Assembly: GCF_958979055.1 (NCBI RefSeq)
Contig: NC_084899.1
Location: 24,867,501-24,931,500, forward strand
Length of the DNA stretch: 64,000 bases
Source: Alnus glutinosa
Taxonomy: Eukaryota; Streptophyta; Magnoliopsida; Fagales; Betulaceae
Reading direction: 5' to 3'
The notes below the pieces were generated by a model. That model did no database searches. It was given only the letters and a program-made list of their open reading frames with translations, and was not told where the DNA came from. The position numbers and the translations under genes were made by a program. Shown piece by piece: positions 1 to 12,211 of this stretch; the first letter of the stretch is position 1, and the number at the start of each line of letters is the position of its first letter.

Positions 1-278
1 AAATATGCTTCTCACATGCTTAAAGGACACGTGTCAAGTCCGAAACATGCGCCTAGGCTTCAATCTCGCCTTGTATAATTAGAATATACAATAATTTGAT
101 ATTATTACGCCCTATATTATTTTGTATTCTCTTTACCTAAATCATGATTTTCCTATAAATAGTTAATATTTGTATTGTAATTAATTATCAAAAAATATGA
201 GCAAATTAAATGTAACGTAATTTTTTTGTATTTATTTTCTTTATGATTATTGTTTTTACTTTCCAATTTTGACTATGA
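1..278. other. non-coding left edge, partly array-related
   Basis: No gene is visible. About 58-160 resembles 39568-39640 and 50278-50310, which lie just left of the 3' flanks of P450 copies 3 and 4, so the repeated-unit structure extends to the left edge. The first ~57 bases have no match elsewhere in the window. Confidence 0.5.
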
Positions 279-294
279 ATTTCTTCGATACGTT

Positions 295-1408
295 TTTTTT
301 TTTTTTAGATGAATAAGTAAGCATATTATTAACAACTAAACCACCAAAACAGTGTTACACAATTACAAACTCAACAAAACAAAACAGCCAACTGTAGAAA
401 ACAATAACTACAGCTAAAACAGCAAAACAAGTTGCAATCAAACAACAACAATCTAAAACAACTTACTAGAATTAGTTCAAAACAGAGTCATCTAAATTTC
501 AAAGCTGACAAATCAGAACATTTTCTCAGTCTTCTTGAAAGACCTTTCCCAAAAATTCGAGATTTAACTTCCCAACAAATCCTATTAAAAATCTTCTCCT
601 CAGTACTAGCCCACCACAAAACCGAATAGCATTCCTAGCTTTCCATAAACCATATACAGCAGATCCAAAAACCAACTTGCACAGAACCTTCAACATGGTT
701 TTCTTCTTCCAATTTCTACAATCCTCTGTCAACAGAATCTGTCAGTCAAGTAAACAAGATACACCAGGACACCTCTGCAAACGAGACTTCCAAATTCTCG
801 AACTGAAACTACACTAAAAAAAGAGATAATTTCTACTTTCAATAACATGATGATAAAACCCACAAAGAAGGTGTCCATTAAAACCCCAAACAAGAAGGCG
901 ATCACTTGTTGTTAACCGGTTTTGTACTGCCAACCAAAGAATAAAGGAATGTTTTGGAATAGCACAAGGAAACCATATCAAATGTCACCATTCAACTTCA
1001 ACTTTCTTATCCCTCAAGAAATCCTAGGTTTCAGAACAATTCCCAGCAACCTTCCACACTGGATTATCAACAGGGCCCAAATGAATTTTTAGTAGGCGAC
1101 TTTGAACATCAACCAAATCTTCAAACTCAAAACATAAGAAAGTTTGGAGTTTAGCCCACTACTAGCTTCATAAACAACTCAAAAACCATGCCTCTTAATC
1201 AACATATCACAAGGATGCCAATTATCAAACCACAAATAAATATTTTGATCATCTCCAACTACAAAAGAAATAAATTTCTTAATAACATTTTGAAGTTTGA
1301 GTAGCCTTCTCCAACACCAAAAACAATCACGAAAAATAACTCCTACATTTCAGCAAGTACATTTTAATCTAGGCAAACCATATGGAACAGCACAAACAAA
1401 TAAGTTCC
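295..1408 (-). mobile_element. 5'-truncated LINE (L1-type) fragment with TSD
   Basis: The minus strand ends in an A-tail (T-run at about 293-306). It is flanked by a 16-bp direct repeat, 279-294 and 1409-1424, reading ATTTCTTCGRTACGTT with one mismatch: a typical LINE target-site duplication. The minus-strand reading at 526-732 has the YGLWKARNAIRF signature found after the reverse transcriptase in plant LINE ORF2 (zf-RVT region). Further upstream there are interrupted stretches with WxDxW-like features of the same region. Stops and frameshifts are frequent, so it is dead. Only the 3' end of ORF2 is present. Confidence 0.8.
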
Positions 1409-1539
1409 ATTTCTTCGGTACGTTCTTTATAATGGATGAGTTGATTCCATCTCAGCACCACACAACTTTGGTTTCAAGTCCGAAATCCTATGGTTGCTTT
1501 CTTTTCTTTCTTAACGATGTGAAATGGGTGAAGCAAAAA

Positions 1540-1848
1540 AGGGAGATCGAGAATTGTGCCCACAACAATGATATACGTATTTTTTTTTTCCTCGATCTTT
1601 TCTCTTTTTCCTTTCGAAGTTATATGGAGGGGCCTCAAGGCACAAGTTGACAAGCAGCTTTATTCAAAAAAAAAAAAAAAAAGTTCACAAGCAGCTAGCT
1701 ACGTTTTATAACATTGTTTACTTGTCACTTACCCAAGCAAAAGCTGATCATCATAAACAACAGCAACAGAAAAGGAATGCCCAAGTTTAGCAAAGCTCAT
1801 GCAATTTCTACCCAGGAGGCCAGGAATTAAAAGCAAAATAATTTGAAG

Positions 1849-1882
<34 letters not shown>

Positions 1883-2105
1883 CAAAACATCACATATAGG
1901 CCGAAACATCTAATTAACTTGATCATAAAAACAAGTTCACAATACTTGTAAATTTTTTGAAATAATTAATGGTTTTATTGATATGATTACTATAAGTTAC
2001 AAAAAGTTCACATACACATAAAATGAAATACACAATCCAAATGCAAAGGTCAAACCTAGTACTAGTATAATTAAAAGATAAATACGACCAAACCCCAATC
2101 ACTAA
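1540..2105. repeat. 3' flank of P450 copy 1 (repeat-unit block)
   Basis: Homologous to 23660-26097, 39650-40674, 50330-51374 and 60101-60432. It has a TA microsatellite at about 1850-1880. A minus-strand AATAAA polyadenylation motif is at 1974-1979, about 130 bp past the stop of P450 copy 1. This copy retains the uninterrupted sequence ATAGGCCGAAACATC near 1905, which is the empty site for the solo LTR seen in units 2-4. Confidence 0.75.
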
Positions 2106-3647
2106 TCATTCTTTCTCATCCCTCTCCACAATCCTCACCGGCAACCCACCTTTCATTTTGGAAGTCAATTGCGGAACAAACTCCGGCTCCACACCTTCCG
2201 CCAACGCCGGCACCACCTTGAACCGCCTGAGAACCCCCGCGAGCACCCTCTTCATCTGCAAGAACGCCATCTCCTTACCCAAGCAAATCCTCGGCCCCGC
2301 CTGGAACACCGGATAAGTGTACGCGTCCCTCCCCACGAACCTCCAGTGACTGTTCTCCGCCTCGTCCTTCTCCAGCCACCGCTCGGGCTTGAACTCCGCC
2401 CAGTCAGACCCCCACAGCGTCTCCAATCTCCCCATCGCGTACGGCATGTACATCACTCTCATCCCCTTCTTCACCACCGTCCCGTCCGGCAGAACGTCAT
2501 CGTTCACGGCCTCCTTTGTGTCCGCCGCGACTGGCGGGTACAACCGCATGCTTTCACAAAGAGAAGCGTGAGTGTACATCATGTCTTTGACTTCGTCAAA
2601 GACAGGCGCTTCGGATTTCTCTTTGATTTCCTTGAGAACCTCGGATTCGACATGCGGATTCTTGGAGAGTAGCCAAAGATACCATGTCAATGCCGAGGAG
2701 GTAGTGTCACGCCCAGCAAGTATGAAGCTTATTACTATGTCGGTCACGAATTTCTCATCCGAGTGGCCGGAGCTCAAGAACCGTGACAAAAGGTCGACCG
2801 AATCGAGCGAGGTCTTCTCTCTAAGCTCGTGCTTCTTTTCTCTTATTATGTTCCTGGAAAATTCTTGAACTTCTGAGACTGCGATTCTCAAACGCTTCTC
2901 GGACCCAATATTCAAAAGCTTCTTGATTTTCCAAACGAGTGGGATTAACGCAACGAGCCTCTCGCTACTGATCTTGACGCTTTCTTCAAACGCTTGAGCG
3001 AACTTGGTTTGTGGAAGAGAAGGCAACAGGTAGGCGGGGTCGAATCCGAAAGCGATTTTGCATATATTATCGAAGGCAAACCTTTGAAGAATGTCCTGGA
3101 AGTCTATGATAGTTCCGGTTGCGGCAGCTGAGGAGAGGATGGGGATGAGGCGGTCGGAGATCTCCGTGTCCACGACGGTCTCGACGAATTTGCGGAGAGA
3201 CTTGGTGTTGAATTCGTGGCTGGCGACTTGTCTTTGGAATTTCCAGGATTCGCCGTCCACGTTGACGATCCCGTGGCCGAGGAAGTCTTTGAGGGTTCCG
3301 CTGAAAAAGTCTCCCTTGCCGTAGTTGTGGAAGTTGGTCTTGAGGATGTGCTGGACGACGGCTGGGTTGGCTGTTAAAACCTGGCGCTTGCCAACGCTGC
3401 GGTGGAGGACGTAGGTGGCGGAGGGTGAGACTTGGAGGATGTCTGAAAGCCATTGGAGAAGTCGGTCTTGGTTAGCAAGTACGGCCAGGAACGAACCGAT
3501 TATAGGGTAGGATCTTGGGGGGCTGACAGTGGCGGAGGGCGGTGGAGATGATTTCTTTTTGGGTGTAGAAGCTCTTGTAAGGAAGAGGATGGAAAGTAAG
3601 GGAAGAAGGAGAAGGAAAAAAGTGGCTAGGAGTTCGAGGAACAGCAT
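2106..3647 (-). CDS. cytochrome P450, CYP94A-like, copy 1
   Basis: Complete intronless 513-residue microsomal P450. An N-terminal hydrophobic anchor (about 1-25) is followed by a proline-rich hinge (35-48). Diagnostic motifs seen: helix C WKFQR (135-139), helix I AGRDTT (311-316), ExxR as ESMR (365-368), PERW (421-424), and the haem loop FQAGPRICLG (448-457) with ligand Cys455. Length, intronless structure and the FQRQVASHEFNTKSL block fit the CYP94 family, closest to CYP94A fatty-acid omega-hydroxylases (cutin and defence lipids). CYP94B/C members instead oxidise jasmonoyl-isoleucine, so the substrate is inferred. It is nearly identical to copy 2. Its own differences include K87, V232, M399 and A483. 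It has a TATA box at 3732-3739 and AATAAA at 1974-1979. Confidence 0.93.
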   Translation of the reverse strand: MLFLELLATFFLLLLPLLSILFLTRASTPKKKSSPPPSATVSPPRSYPIIGSFLAVLANQDRLLQWLSDILQVSPSATYVLHRSVGKRQVLTANPAVVQHILKTNFHNYGKGDFFSGTLKDFLGHGIVNVDGESWKFQRQVASHEFNTKSLRKFVETVVDTEISDRLIPILSSAAATGTIIDFQDILQRFAFDNICKIAFGFDPAYLLPSLPQTKFAQAFEESVKISSERLVALIPLVWKIKKLLNIGSEKRLRIAVSEVQEFSRNIIREKKHELREKTSLDSVDLLSRFLSSGHSDEKFVTDIVISFILAGRDTTSSALTWYLWLLSKNPHVESEVLKEIKEKSEAPVFDEVKDMMYTHASLCESMRLYPPVAADTKEAVNDDVLPDGTVVKKGMRVMYMPYAMGRLETLWGSDWAEFKPERWLEKDEAENSHWRFVGRDAYTYPVFQAGPRICLGKEMAFLQMKRVLAGVLRRFKVVPALAEGVEPEFVPQLTSKMKGGLPVRIVERDEKE

Positions 3648-3731
3648 AGCTAATATTTGGTCTCAGATCTTTTTGACTTTTGTTCTGTCGGATGGGAAAT
3701 TTATTTGGTTAATGGATTGGCGGGGGAATGG

Positions 3732-3739
3732 TTTTTATA
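3732..3739 (-). promoter_or_regulatory. TATA box of P450 copy 1
   Basis: TATAAAAA on the minus strand, 85 bp upstream of the ATG. The motif and its surroundings are conserved in all five copies. Confidence 0.7.
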
Positions 3740-3772
3740 ATGTCTAAAGTGGGCTCTTCTTTTTTTTTTTCT

Positions 3773-3805
<33 letters not shown>

Positions 3806-5324
3806 TTGCGCTATTTGACCCTTATTTTTGGGCATATTTGTATACATGCCTATTTGGTTTCTGTATTTTACACTTGATTGGTTTTTTCTTCGCACGTCAC
3901 ACGGATTATCTCGGTCCTGGGTTGGGATCCTATTATTAGTTTTTTAGTTTTTGTAAGTATTTATGGCTACGATCGAACACGGTGAAGGGACTGAATTATA
4001 AATTTATAATGTATATATATATATATATATATATATGTTCCTCTAACTCAAATATATATATAACAAACACTATTCAAAATAAAAATGAAGTATTTTATAG
4101 CTATGTCGCCGGGGAGGAATAATCTTATTTTATTATTCTTTTGTAAAGTTTTAAGCTTAGGCAATTTTTATTTTTTTTAGGGGAAATATTTTGAAGAAAA
4201 TCTCTTATTTTTCATTAGTCGATGGAGGCAAAAAAATGATGTCACATTATTTTTGAGTGCTTGGTTGACATGAAAATCATTGAAACCCAACTATTATCCA
4301 GTCATGGCAAAGCTCATGACTAATGTGGGATTGCAAAGAGAGGAGAAGTGGAATCGGGCGGTGTTGCATGGTGTTTGCTGGGGGTTGCGATGAGGTTGGC
4401 ATCGAATGGTAGATGTATAAGTAGAGTGTGATGCTTTTTATTTTTTTATTGTATCATGACGTAAATATAAAAATAATTTTGAATCTTTTATAAGTGTTTT
4501 ATGTTTTGAATTTGTTAAAAAATAAAAAGCCGTCTTAAAAGGCATTATCAAACTATCCCTTTCCCTTTCATTTTACACGCTACATCAAGCTACATCAGTA
4601 CATTCATTGTTGCTCAAATGATTTAATAGGTAAAATGAAAATATATATTTAAAGAATTATATAGATATTAGATCGAAACACTTGAACAAGGGGCAATAAA
4701 TAAATAAATCAGCTTGTGGGGTTAGAATTGAAAAACGGCATTAAGGTTTTAACTTTTGACAATATATATGGCGGTTGGGCTTTTCTTTGGCCCCGAAGCT
4801 TCTTGGATGTGATTGTGTTTTAGACCGAGTCCATTACCTCGTGGGAAAATCCTAATCTTCTATATATTAATATGGAATCGTCCATTTCTTTCTTTCTTTC
4901 TTCAGACTTTTATTTTTGACTTTTATAAGACTTTTTAAAGCCGAACAGGTTGACCCCAAAAAAACAAGAAATTGGTCAAACTTTTTTTTTTTTTTTTTTG
5001 TCAATTAAGGCATAAATTAATGTCAAACCTTTTTTTGTCAACCGCATGCTTTTTATGATAAATGCTTACAGCAATTGCAACAACAAAATTCTTCGATTAC
5101 ATTTATACTCGTTTTCCCAATCTACCGCGCGTGAGTATGTTCTATTAATGCTCTGTTTGTTTCGGTGTAAAATAATTTAAGTATTTTTTGATGTTTAGTG
5201 GGAGCGAAAATAATAGTCAACCATAAAATGATTTTCCGTATGACTAAAAATGCTTAGTAAATTCTGAAAATGATTTACACTTTTTAAAAATGTAAATCAT
5301 TTTTCCTAGACAGTAGATGTAGTT
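3740..5324. repeat. shared upstream spacer, unit 1, part 1
   Basis: No gene. Homologous to about 27740-29670 and 42320-44130. It starts with a long interrupted T-tract (about 3755-3804) directly upstream of the TATA box and includes a TA microsatellite (about 4013-4036). The spacer is split at 5324 by the LTR element and resumes at 15602. Confidence 0.75.
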
Positions 5325-8300
5325 TGTAACGACCCGCTTTTTACAAAAAAGCGTAAGTAATTATATCTGGATAATTACGTATCGTTAACCTTTCAGAGTT
5401 GATAAAATCTAGCAGCGGAAAAATACGAATATCTTTTTTTTTTTTTAAACATTACCGATAGAGACAATTCCCCTACGATATATTCAGAGCTTTAACTGAC
5501 ATCTTCTAGAAAATACATTAAAAGTCTTTACGCTAATTACGAACATGAAACTTATTAATTACAAGTAAATGTCTAGACATATTACAAGCAAATAGTACAA
5601 ACATCTATGAGTACAAATTACTATAATCCTAACTACACAGCCTTAAATCTCTTATGCTAGCAGTTAATCCATTCCATAATCTTCAGTACCTGCGCAAACA
5701 TCTATGAGAAGGTGGTTACCGCCACAATCCCATAGTTTCATAAGTGAGCTAACTGTCATTCAACAACATCATGATTTATGCGTTATTTTAAGGAACAGAT
5801 ATGACATAATGATGTGGTGATAGTTTTTCATGCAAAGTTTAACAGTTTATATAGTGATTACACTCCTCTCTTGTAAGGGCACGCCCCCCCGTTTAGCGTC
5901 TTTCTAGAGGCCGTTCCCTCCTCTCCATTACATTTTAATTAACTTGTTTTCGCACTATCGGAGACCTCCCTCCTCTAGTACTTTGAAAGCCGTTCCAATC
6001 AATATGATTATTATTGTTTCCGGTTCAACTCTATCATGAACCTTTGGGAGACGTTGCGCCCAATATTAATAGGTTGATTATTAACAGTGTGCAATAATCA
6101 GTCACACGCATCCAATTAAAATAAGACATAAACACAACATTACTGAAATCCAGTGCTACCCTCAGTAAGTATAAAAATACTTACAGTCCTTTTTGTGCTG
6201 TCTCAATTCATCATCTGCATCAAACACATATACATGTGCATACAAGGTCAATATCATTACTTCTAGGAACTCATGCCTAAACATGAATTCTATTTTTATA
6301 CATAGACACATACATAGAAGCGATCATCTATTAATTGGAAAATCACTTACATTTGTGAACACTCAACATGGTTAAAACTTAATATTTACTTAATCAATTA
6401 GCAAATCAATACTTTGGAATAACATCTAATCTAGGTCTCAAGTAATCACTCGAGTACAATCTAAAATTCTTAATATCATTCTCTATAGCATAGAGAAATC
6501 AACCAACAAGAAACCTATGTATTTTTCTAACAAAACCTAATCACTTTTAGGGAACATCAATCTAATTACCAAACCAATTAACAAAACATATTAACAATTA
6601 TTTCAACCAATATATTTGAGAAATCATAATAATACAGCATGCTCAATTTCCATAATACTCAATTTCTAAAACAATGCATTACATGATTAAACTCATGAAA
6701 TCGTTCTTTAATTCTAGAGTTTTATAATTAATCAAGCCCTTAGTTTAAACAACATCACTCATTAATTATCAATAATCAAACATAATCAATACCTTAGAGT
6801 ATATATATATTTTTCAAAATATAATATACATAAAGAAGTTATAATAAGAATATTCAATTCTATAATTATTAAAGTTATAATCTAAAATACTAATTAATTG
6901 ATTTTATGCAATTATATACTTTTAGGCTAATTAAAAACTTAGAAACTCACATTAAGGATTTTCGCTCGAAAATCCAGCGAAACGGTGAGTTTGGTCGCCG
7001 GAAAAATAGCCGGAAAGGTCACCGGAAAGTCGCCGGAAAAAGTCGCCGGAAAAACTGCCGGCGGCGGGTCAGGGTTCCGGGTCGGGTACCTGGTTCGGGC
7101 CATGGGTTGGAGACCGGGTCGGGCTCATTGGTTATGGTCTCGGGCCGATGGGTCTCGGGTCAAGGGCTTGAGTCTCGGTCTTGGGCTTGCTACTGGGCTT
7201 ATGGGTCTCGGGCTTAAGGGTTTCGGATTATGGGCTTCAGTGGTCTCGGGGTTGGGCCGAATCCTGAACTGGGTTTATTTTGTTGGATCGTCGAGCTGGG
7301 TCAGGGCCCATGGTTCTGGGTTGTTACTGAATTGGGCTCAACTGATCATGGGTTGGGCTCGGCTAGGATCTGGGTTCATGCGATTGAATCGGGGTCTTGG
7401 TTTCGGTACCACTGGGTCGTTGGGGTTTGGTCTGCCGAATGGGTTTCTGGGTTCTGCTTCACGGATTGGCTGGGTCACGGTTTGATTGGATCACAGTGGA
7501 TCGTCCGGGTTCGTTGGGTTGCCGCCGGGAATCGACTGGAATCCGGGCTCCTTGATCTTGACGGCGCCGACACAGGGGAGATCGGGTCTCCGGTTCACTG
7601 GGTCGGCTTTGATGGTTCATGGCTACTGTTTGGCAGTGTCGATGGGTCACAGGCTGCTATGGATTCGGCTTCCCTCTCAATTTCCTTTCTCATTTTCTGC
7701 TGTGCCACATGAGCCTCAGTGTAGAGGAGTAGAACAGAAAAAAGGAGAAATAAAAGAGGAAGAAGAAGGAAGAAGGGAACCGGGTCTTGACAGCTTCTCT
7801 CCAAAACTCTCATCTTACACTCTCTGTATTTTTTTCTTCTTTGTTTCTCTCAGACTGTCGGTCTTAAAAGGAGAAGTAAGAAGGATTAAAGAAAGAAGGA
7901 ATAGGGAGAGAAGGAATAAAGAAAGAGGGAAAGAAAAGAAGGAATAAATTAAGAGGAAGAAGTGCGCCTTTAATAAGGAAGCAGACTATAATTGTTTGTA
8001 ATCATGCTGAAGAGAGTATATAAAAACCAAAGTGGAAAACTAAGTGGGAGATTGGAATAACATGCGGCTTCTGAATTCATTTTAAAATGCTAATGGAAGA
8101 GGATTTTCATTATCACTTGGATTAAAAATAAGGGCATGCGAGAGTGATGAGTGCATGAGTTAGCTGATGAAGCGTGAGGGTAATGAGTGGAGGGAGCTGG
8201 AGAACGAATGGCTGTAATGAGTGCCTGAGCTGGAGAGTTTAATAAAAATAGTGGAGGTCGGCTGATTTTAAAACAGATAAGTGGTTGATTAATTTAAAGC

Positions 8301-8710
8301 AATAAATTATATATCGAATCTCCTGCAGATCAAGTTAATCTGCAGGTATTTTTACACTAGGTTTTTATCAATTTAATAAATCACTAGAGTAACATTTTAA
8401 ACCCGTTTTGAGTCTAGTTCGTTTCATAAATGAAAACATTTTATTACGAGGTTTAATAGACATAGTATTTATTATACTAAATAATAAAGTGTCAAAATAA
8501 TATTTTGCACAACTATAAAATAAAGATAATTAATCTAATGATTAATCATTTGTCTATTTTAACTCAGTAATATTCGGTTATAAATAATTACCAGTTTTAT
8601 TATAATACAGTTCATTAAATCAATTGCAAATATTTATAGAACAACTGAAAATAATTATTTTTATTCTTTAACGTATTTAAAAATATGTTTTTAAAATCTG
8701 GGGCGCTACA
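5325..8710 (-). repeat. 3' LTR of LARD-like element
   Basis: 3386 bp. By eye it differs from the other LTR by about 11 substitutions and one base in a T-run. It contains a GC-rich stretch (about 6980-7700) built of short CCGGAAA- and GGGTCT-like motifs, plus purine-rich sequence near 7735-7945. Open frames there occur in both LTRs but resemble no known protein. Confidence 0.92.
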
Positions 8711-8723
8711 TCCTTCCCCCCTT
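8711..8723 (-). other. polypurine tract
   Basis: Minus strand AAGGGGGGAAGGA directly abuts the 3' LTR, where plus-strand priming occurs in LTR retrotransposons. Confidence 0.85.
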
Positions 8724-11700
8724 AAAAGAATTTCGTCCTCGAAATTCGTAAACTATGTTTCGCATAAAGTTTACATTAAAAGAAGATTTAGATCTCTAAA
8801 TTGAGCGATTCGGATTTTAAGACGACACTAGATGCTAAAACATGAACTATACATTACTTCTAGACTTAGCAATATCTTACAGAAGAACATACGCCAAAAA
8901 TGCTCACTACTATAAGTACATTATGACGCCATACTGCAACCCATATGGCTAACATCTAACTTTCACCATCCACATCGTTTCCATTTCTCTGCTTTAACGT
9001 AAAGGTCTGCTCTTATCATAGACCTCGTCTACTTTGTTCGTCCGTGTTAGCAGTACCTGATTAGATCGTTGTATCTCTAAATACATCAAATAACATACTG
9101 GAATTCCATCTTACCTTTTATTGTTGAAATTCCATCTCCCAATTCCAAGGAAGAAACTAATTCAAAGTCCAACGCCTCGATTAAAGTACGTCCTTAGTCA
9201 TCGATAGGGGTCGAAGTTTCCTTCCATTAGGAAATTCTTTAACATAAGTCTAAGTCTAACCATTCATATCCTCAAGTAGGTGGTTGTCATTAATTCCTTA
9301 GACCTCAAACACGTAAATCACATCAGGGGAAATCACACTAAGCATCAAAATATAAATCAAGATATGGTTTACCTCAATATTCTCAATGCAGCTTAGTGGA
9401 AAACTAACATAAATTTCTCAAGTAAATTCTTAGTCTATAGAATTCTCCGATGTTCAGAAAGGTAGTTATCTCCTCTAATCACTTCAATTGATCTCTTATA
9501 GCTCAGAAATTTATTCTAATTGTAACTTGCATTACACCATAAGTACAATCATAATTACCCTTCTAAAATCATGATATCATTAACTAGGGTGCAAAGCTTA
9601 AATCAAATCTTACAAATGATTCCTTACTTGAAAAGATCTTGTTTCACTTATCTTAAAATTCAACTAGGCATCGATATAAGTAGTATATCATCACCTATTC
9701 TCCATAACTGTTCCTCGTGTCTCCAATGAACTTAACATAATCAATGTGTAAACCTGATTTTTCTCCAAGTGACCTCAAAGATAGATTTTAATTTCACACA
9801 TTGATTTCCAATAATGAACATTCAAAAGGTTATCAATATCCTTACATCATATCTTTCTAATCCAATATCAGAATTAGCTACATAAAAGATCATCAGCATT
9901 CCAATCTTTGGCTGGCATTATAAAATCAGTATTTAATCATTTAGAAACTCAAATTCAACCAATACAAAATCATCCGCAAACCTCAATTAACATTTGTTAA
10001 TTCATCATATCAGATTATCTAAACTGGTAACTTAGGATCATCAATACATTTGGTTAAGATCGGAAATTGCTGTAATTCTCATAACTCCATAGTTGAAGCA
10101 ATATAGATTTATCATCAAGGCTAATTATCAACTCAAAAATATTATCAACCATTATTAATTCATCCTCAATATATCAATGCTATCATATTCTCAAACAATT
10201 GAAATCGAAGCATAAGTCAAATCAAACAGAAGAACTTAGACTTCCAAAGCTAACTAATTCTATCACGTTCTTCTAGAAGAGCCTGCTAAGGAAATCTTAG
10301 CCTTAATAGTCGAGTACCAACCTTACTTAAAAAGGTAACATAACTATTATGCGTACTTAATTTAATAAAAGTCATACTTGACACTAGTTCGGTCATATGT
10401 CTTATTCGAGCTTACCCCATCCAAGACAAGCTTACGTTTCCATCAACGTCATTCACTCTGTCGCCATTGTTTGATTGTAACGAAGGACAAGCAATCAATC
10501 ATTCAACCAAACATTAGTGCCGAGGACAATCAATTACTGACAGTCATATCATAAAACTCATCATCCAAACTCAATATTTAGAAAAGATCAATCCTAAACT
10601 TTTAATGCCACAGAATCAATCTATACTTCGATACAAAGTTCTAGGATATAATCATTTTATGCAGTGATCAATACTTTGGTCAACGACTTCTTATCTCCAA
10701 ATTTTAATTGATAATACCATTGCGTATATAACCTCAAGGTTTCAATGGTCAAATCATTCTCTTGCATATTATATACCATCATTATTCTAAATCATAACAA
10801 TATGAATCAAATCACTTAAGGATTATTGATGCATACCTCGAACATTGCAGTCCTCTTTGTGAGTCCAAATTTCTTCAATCGCAATTAATCAATCTTGTAG
10901 AAGAGAATGTAAGAAAATAACATTTATATAGTACCATGATCTTTTTCGTATTTCTGCATAATTACTATTATCCTCATACGTCCCCAAATTCAATCTTAAT
11001 CATCAATCCGATTTAATCATGCAGTTGATCAATCCTCAGATCTGATGGTTAGAATACTTATTCCCAGAATTAGGGTTTACTAAGAGATTCGTCTTATGTG
11101 CATCACATATCATCTCAGTTATATCAATTAACTTAATCTCTAGAAAACCCCAACAATTTATCGATTAATAAATTCTAGCTTCTCTAGAGTTCACTAGATG
11201 CATAAGGGTATAGTCTCTTCAAATATCACCAAGTTATTTCATTAACTCATTTCCTTATATATCCTCGAATATACATATAAATCAGCAATCCATAATTTAT
11301 GCACCTATCTTCAAAAGATATTATATATATTCATTACACAACTAGTCATGAATCATTAATCCGTAATTTACGCATTATACACCTATCTTCAAAAGATTCC
11401 AGATTTGGAGTAATAGATACTCAATAATCATAACATATCTTTCCTATATATTCTAGGGTTAATCGGGTAAACCTCAAAATCTCAATATATGTTCTTTTGA
11501 TTCTAAGGTTAACCTTATCATGATCATAGGACAACTATCAATTCTAAGCTCATCAATAAAGTGCTATATCAATTTATCAACTTAATATTCATAAATCTGC
11601 AAAGATATCAAGTATCAAGATCATGCAATTTATATCTCCGAAATTATTGTTTCATAACTATACCTCGAAATAATATTAAGCATTAATCATCCTAATCATG

Positions 11701-12196
11701 AGATTAATTACACTTCCATACCTCAAATCTTCTGTTTATCATAGGCACGCTGCCGCCTAATGCCAAAACCAAGAATCTTATCATCATAATGCTGAGATCA
11801 TGATTATGGTAAAATCCTTCTGTACTTAAAACATCCAATTGTTAATCTCAAATAAGGCATATCTATTCAACTCTACACTAGACAGATAATAATTCAAACA
11901 TTTATAGATAGCTATAAAGTATTCACACTTAGTGCTATAAAGCTACTGATGACTTAAAGATCATACAAAAACTAAATAAATAAATTTAAAGGTATGATCG
12001 ATTTATCGATAGTAGTGTTGTGAACTATTCTCTTCATACAAAAGCTTTTAAGGAGTTTATAAAAAGTTCAATTTTCCTATAGCTCTTGTGTTAATCCTAG
12101 ACTCCTAAGGTCAAGTCTGATAGCCTTAGATACCATACTGTAACTTACCTAAGTTATAGTATGACTCTGAATGTTCACTAGGCCACAGAGCAAACC

Positions 12197-12208
12197 GCTC
12201 TGATACCA
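12197..12208 (-). other. primer binding site (tRNA-iMet)
   Basis: Minus strand TGGTATCAGAGC, complementary to the 3' end of plant initiator methionine tRNA, lies 3 bp inside the 5' LTR. It fixes the element's orientation. Confidence 0.88.
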
Positions 12209-12211
12209 TAC

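Larger units (their letters stand above)
8711..12211. other. non-coding internal domain of LARD-like element
   Basis: 3501 bp, AT-rich, with no open frame of 60 or more codons on either strand and no recognisable gag, protease, RT, RNase H or integrase. Such conserved non-coding cores are a defining property of LARDs. Next to the PBS, the 16-base junction string GATACCATACTGTAAC occurs twice, at 12129-12144 and 12202-12217. Confidence 0.85.

Noticed and set aside
2169-3453. Open frames of 60-167 codons on the plus strand and in other frames across each P450 gene
   Set aside because: They recur at the same positions in every copy only because the P450 coding sequence is GC-biased and conserved; none resembles a protein.
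6985-7947. 153-166 codon frames in the LTRs as possible genes
   Set aside because: They overlap each other in several frames on both strands within low-complexity GC-rich sequence. Frame 2 is already shortened by a stop in the other LTR (14158). Kept only as an observation.
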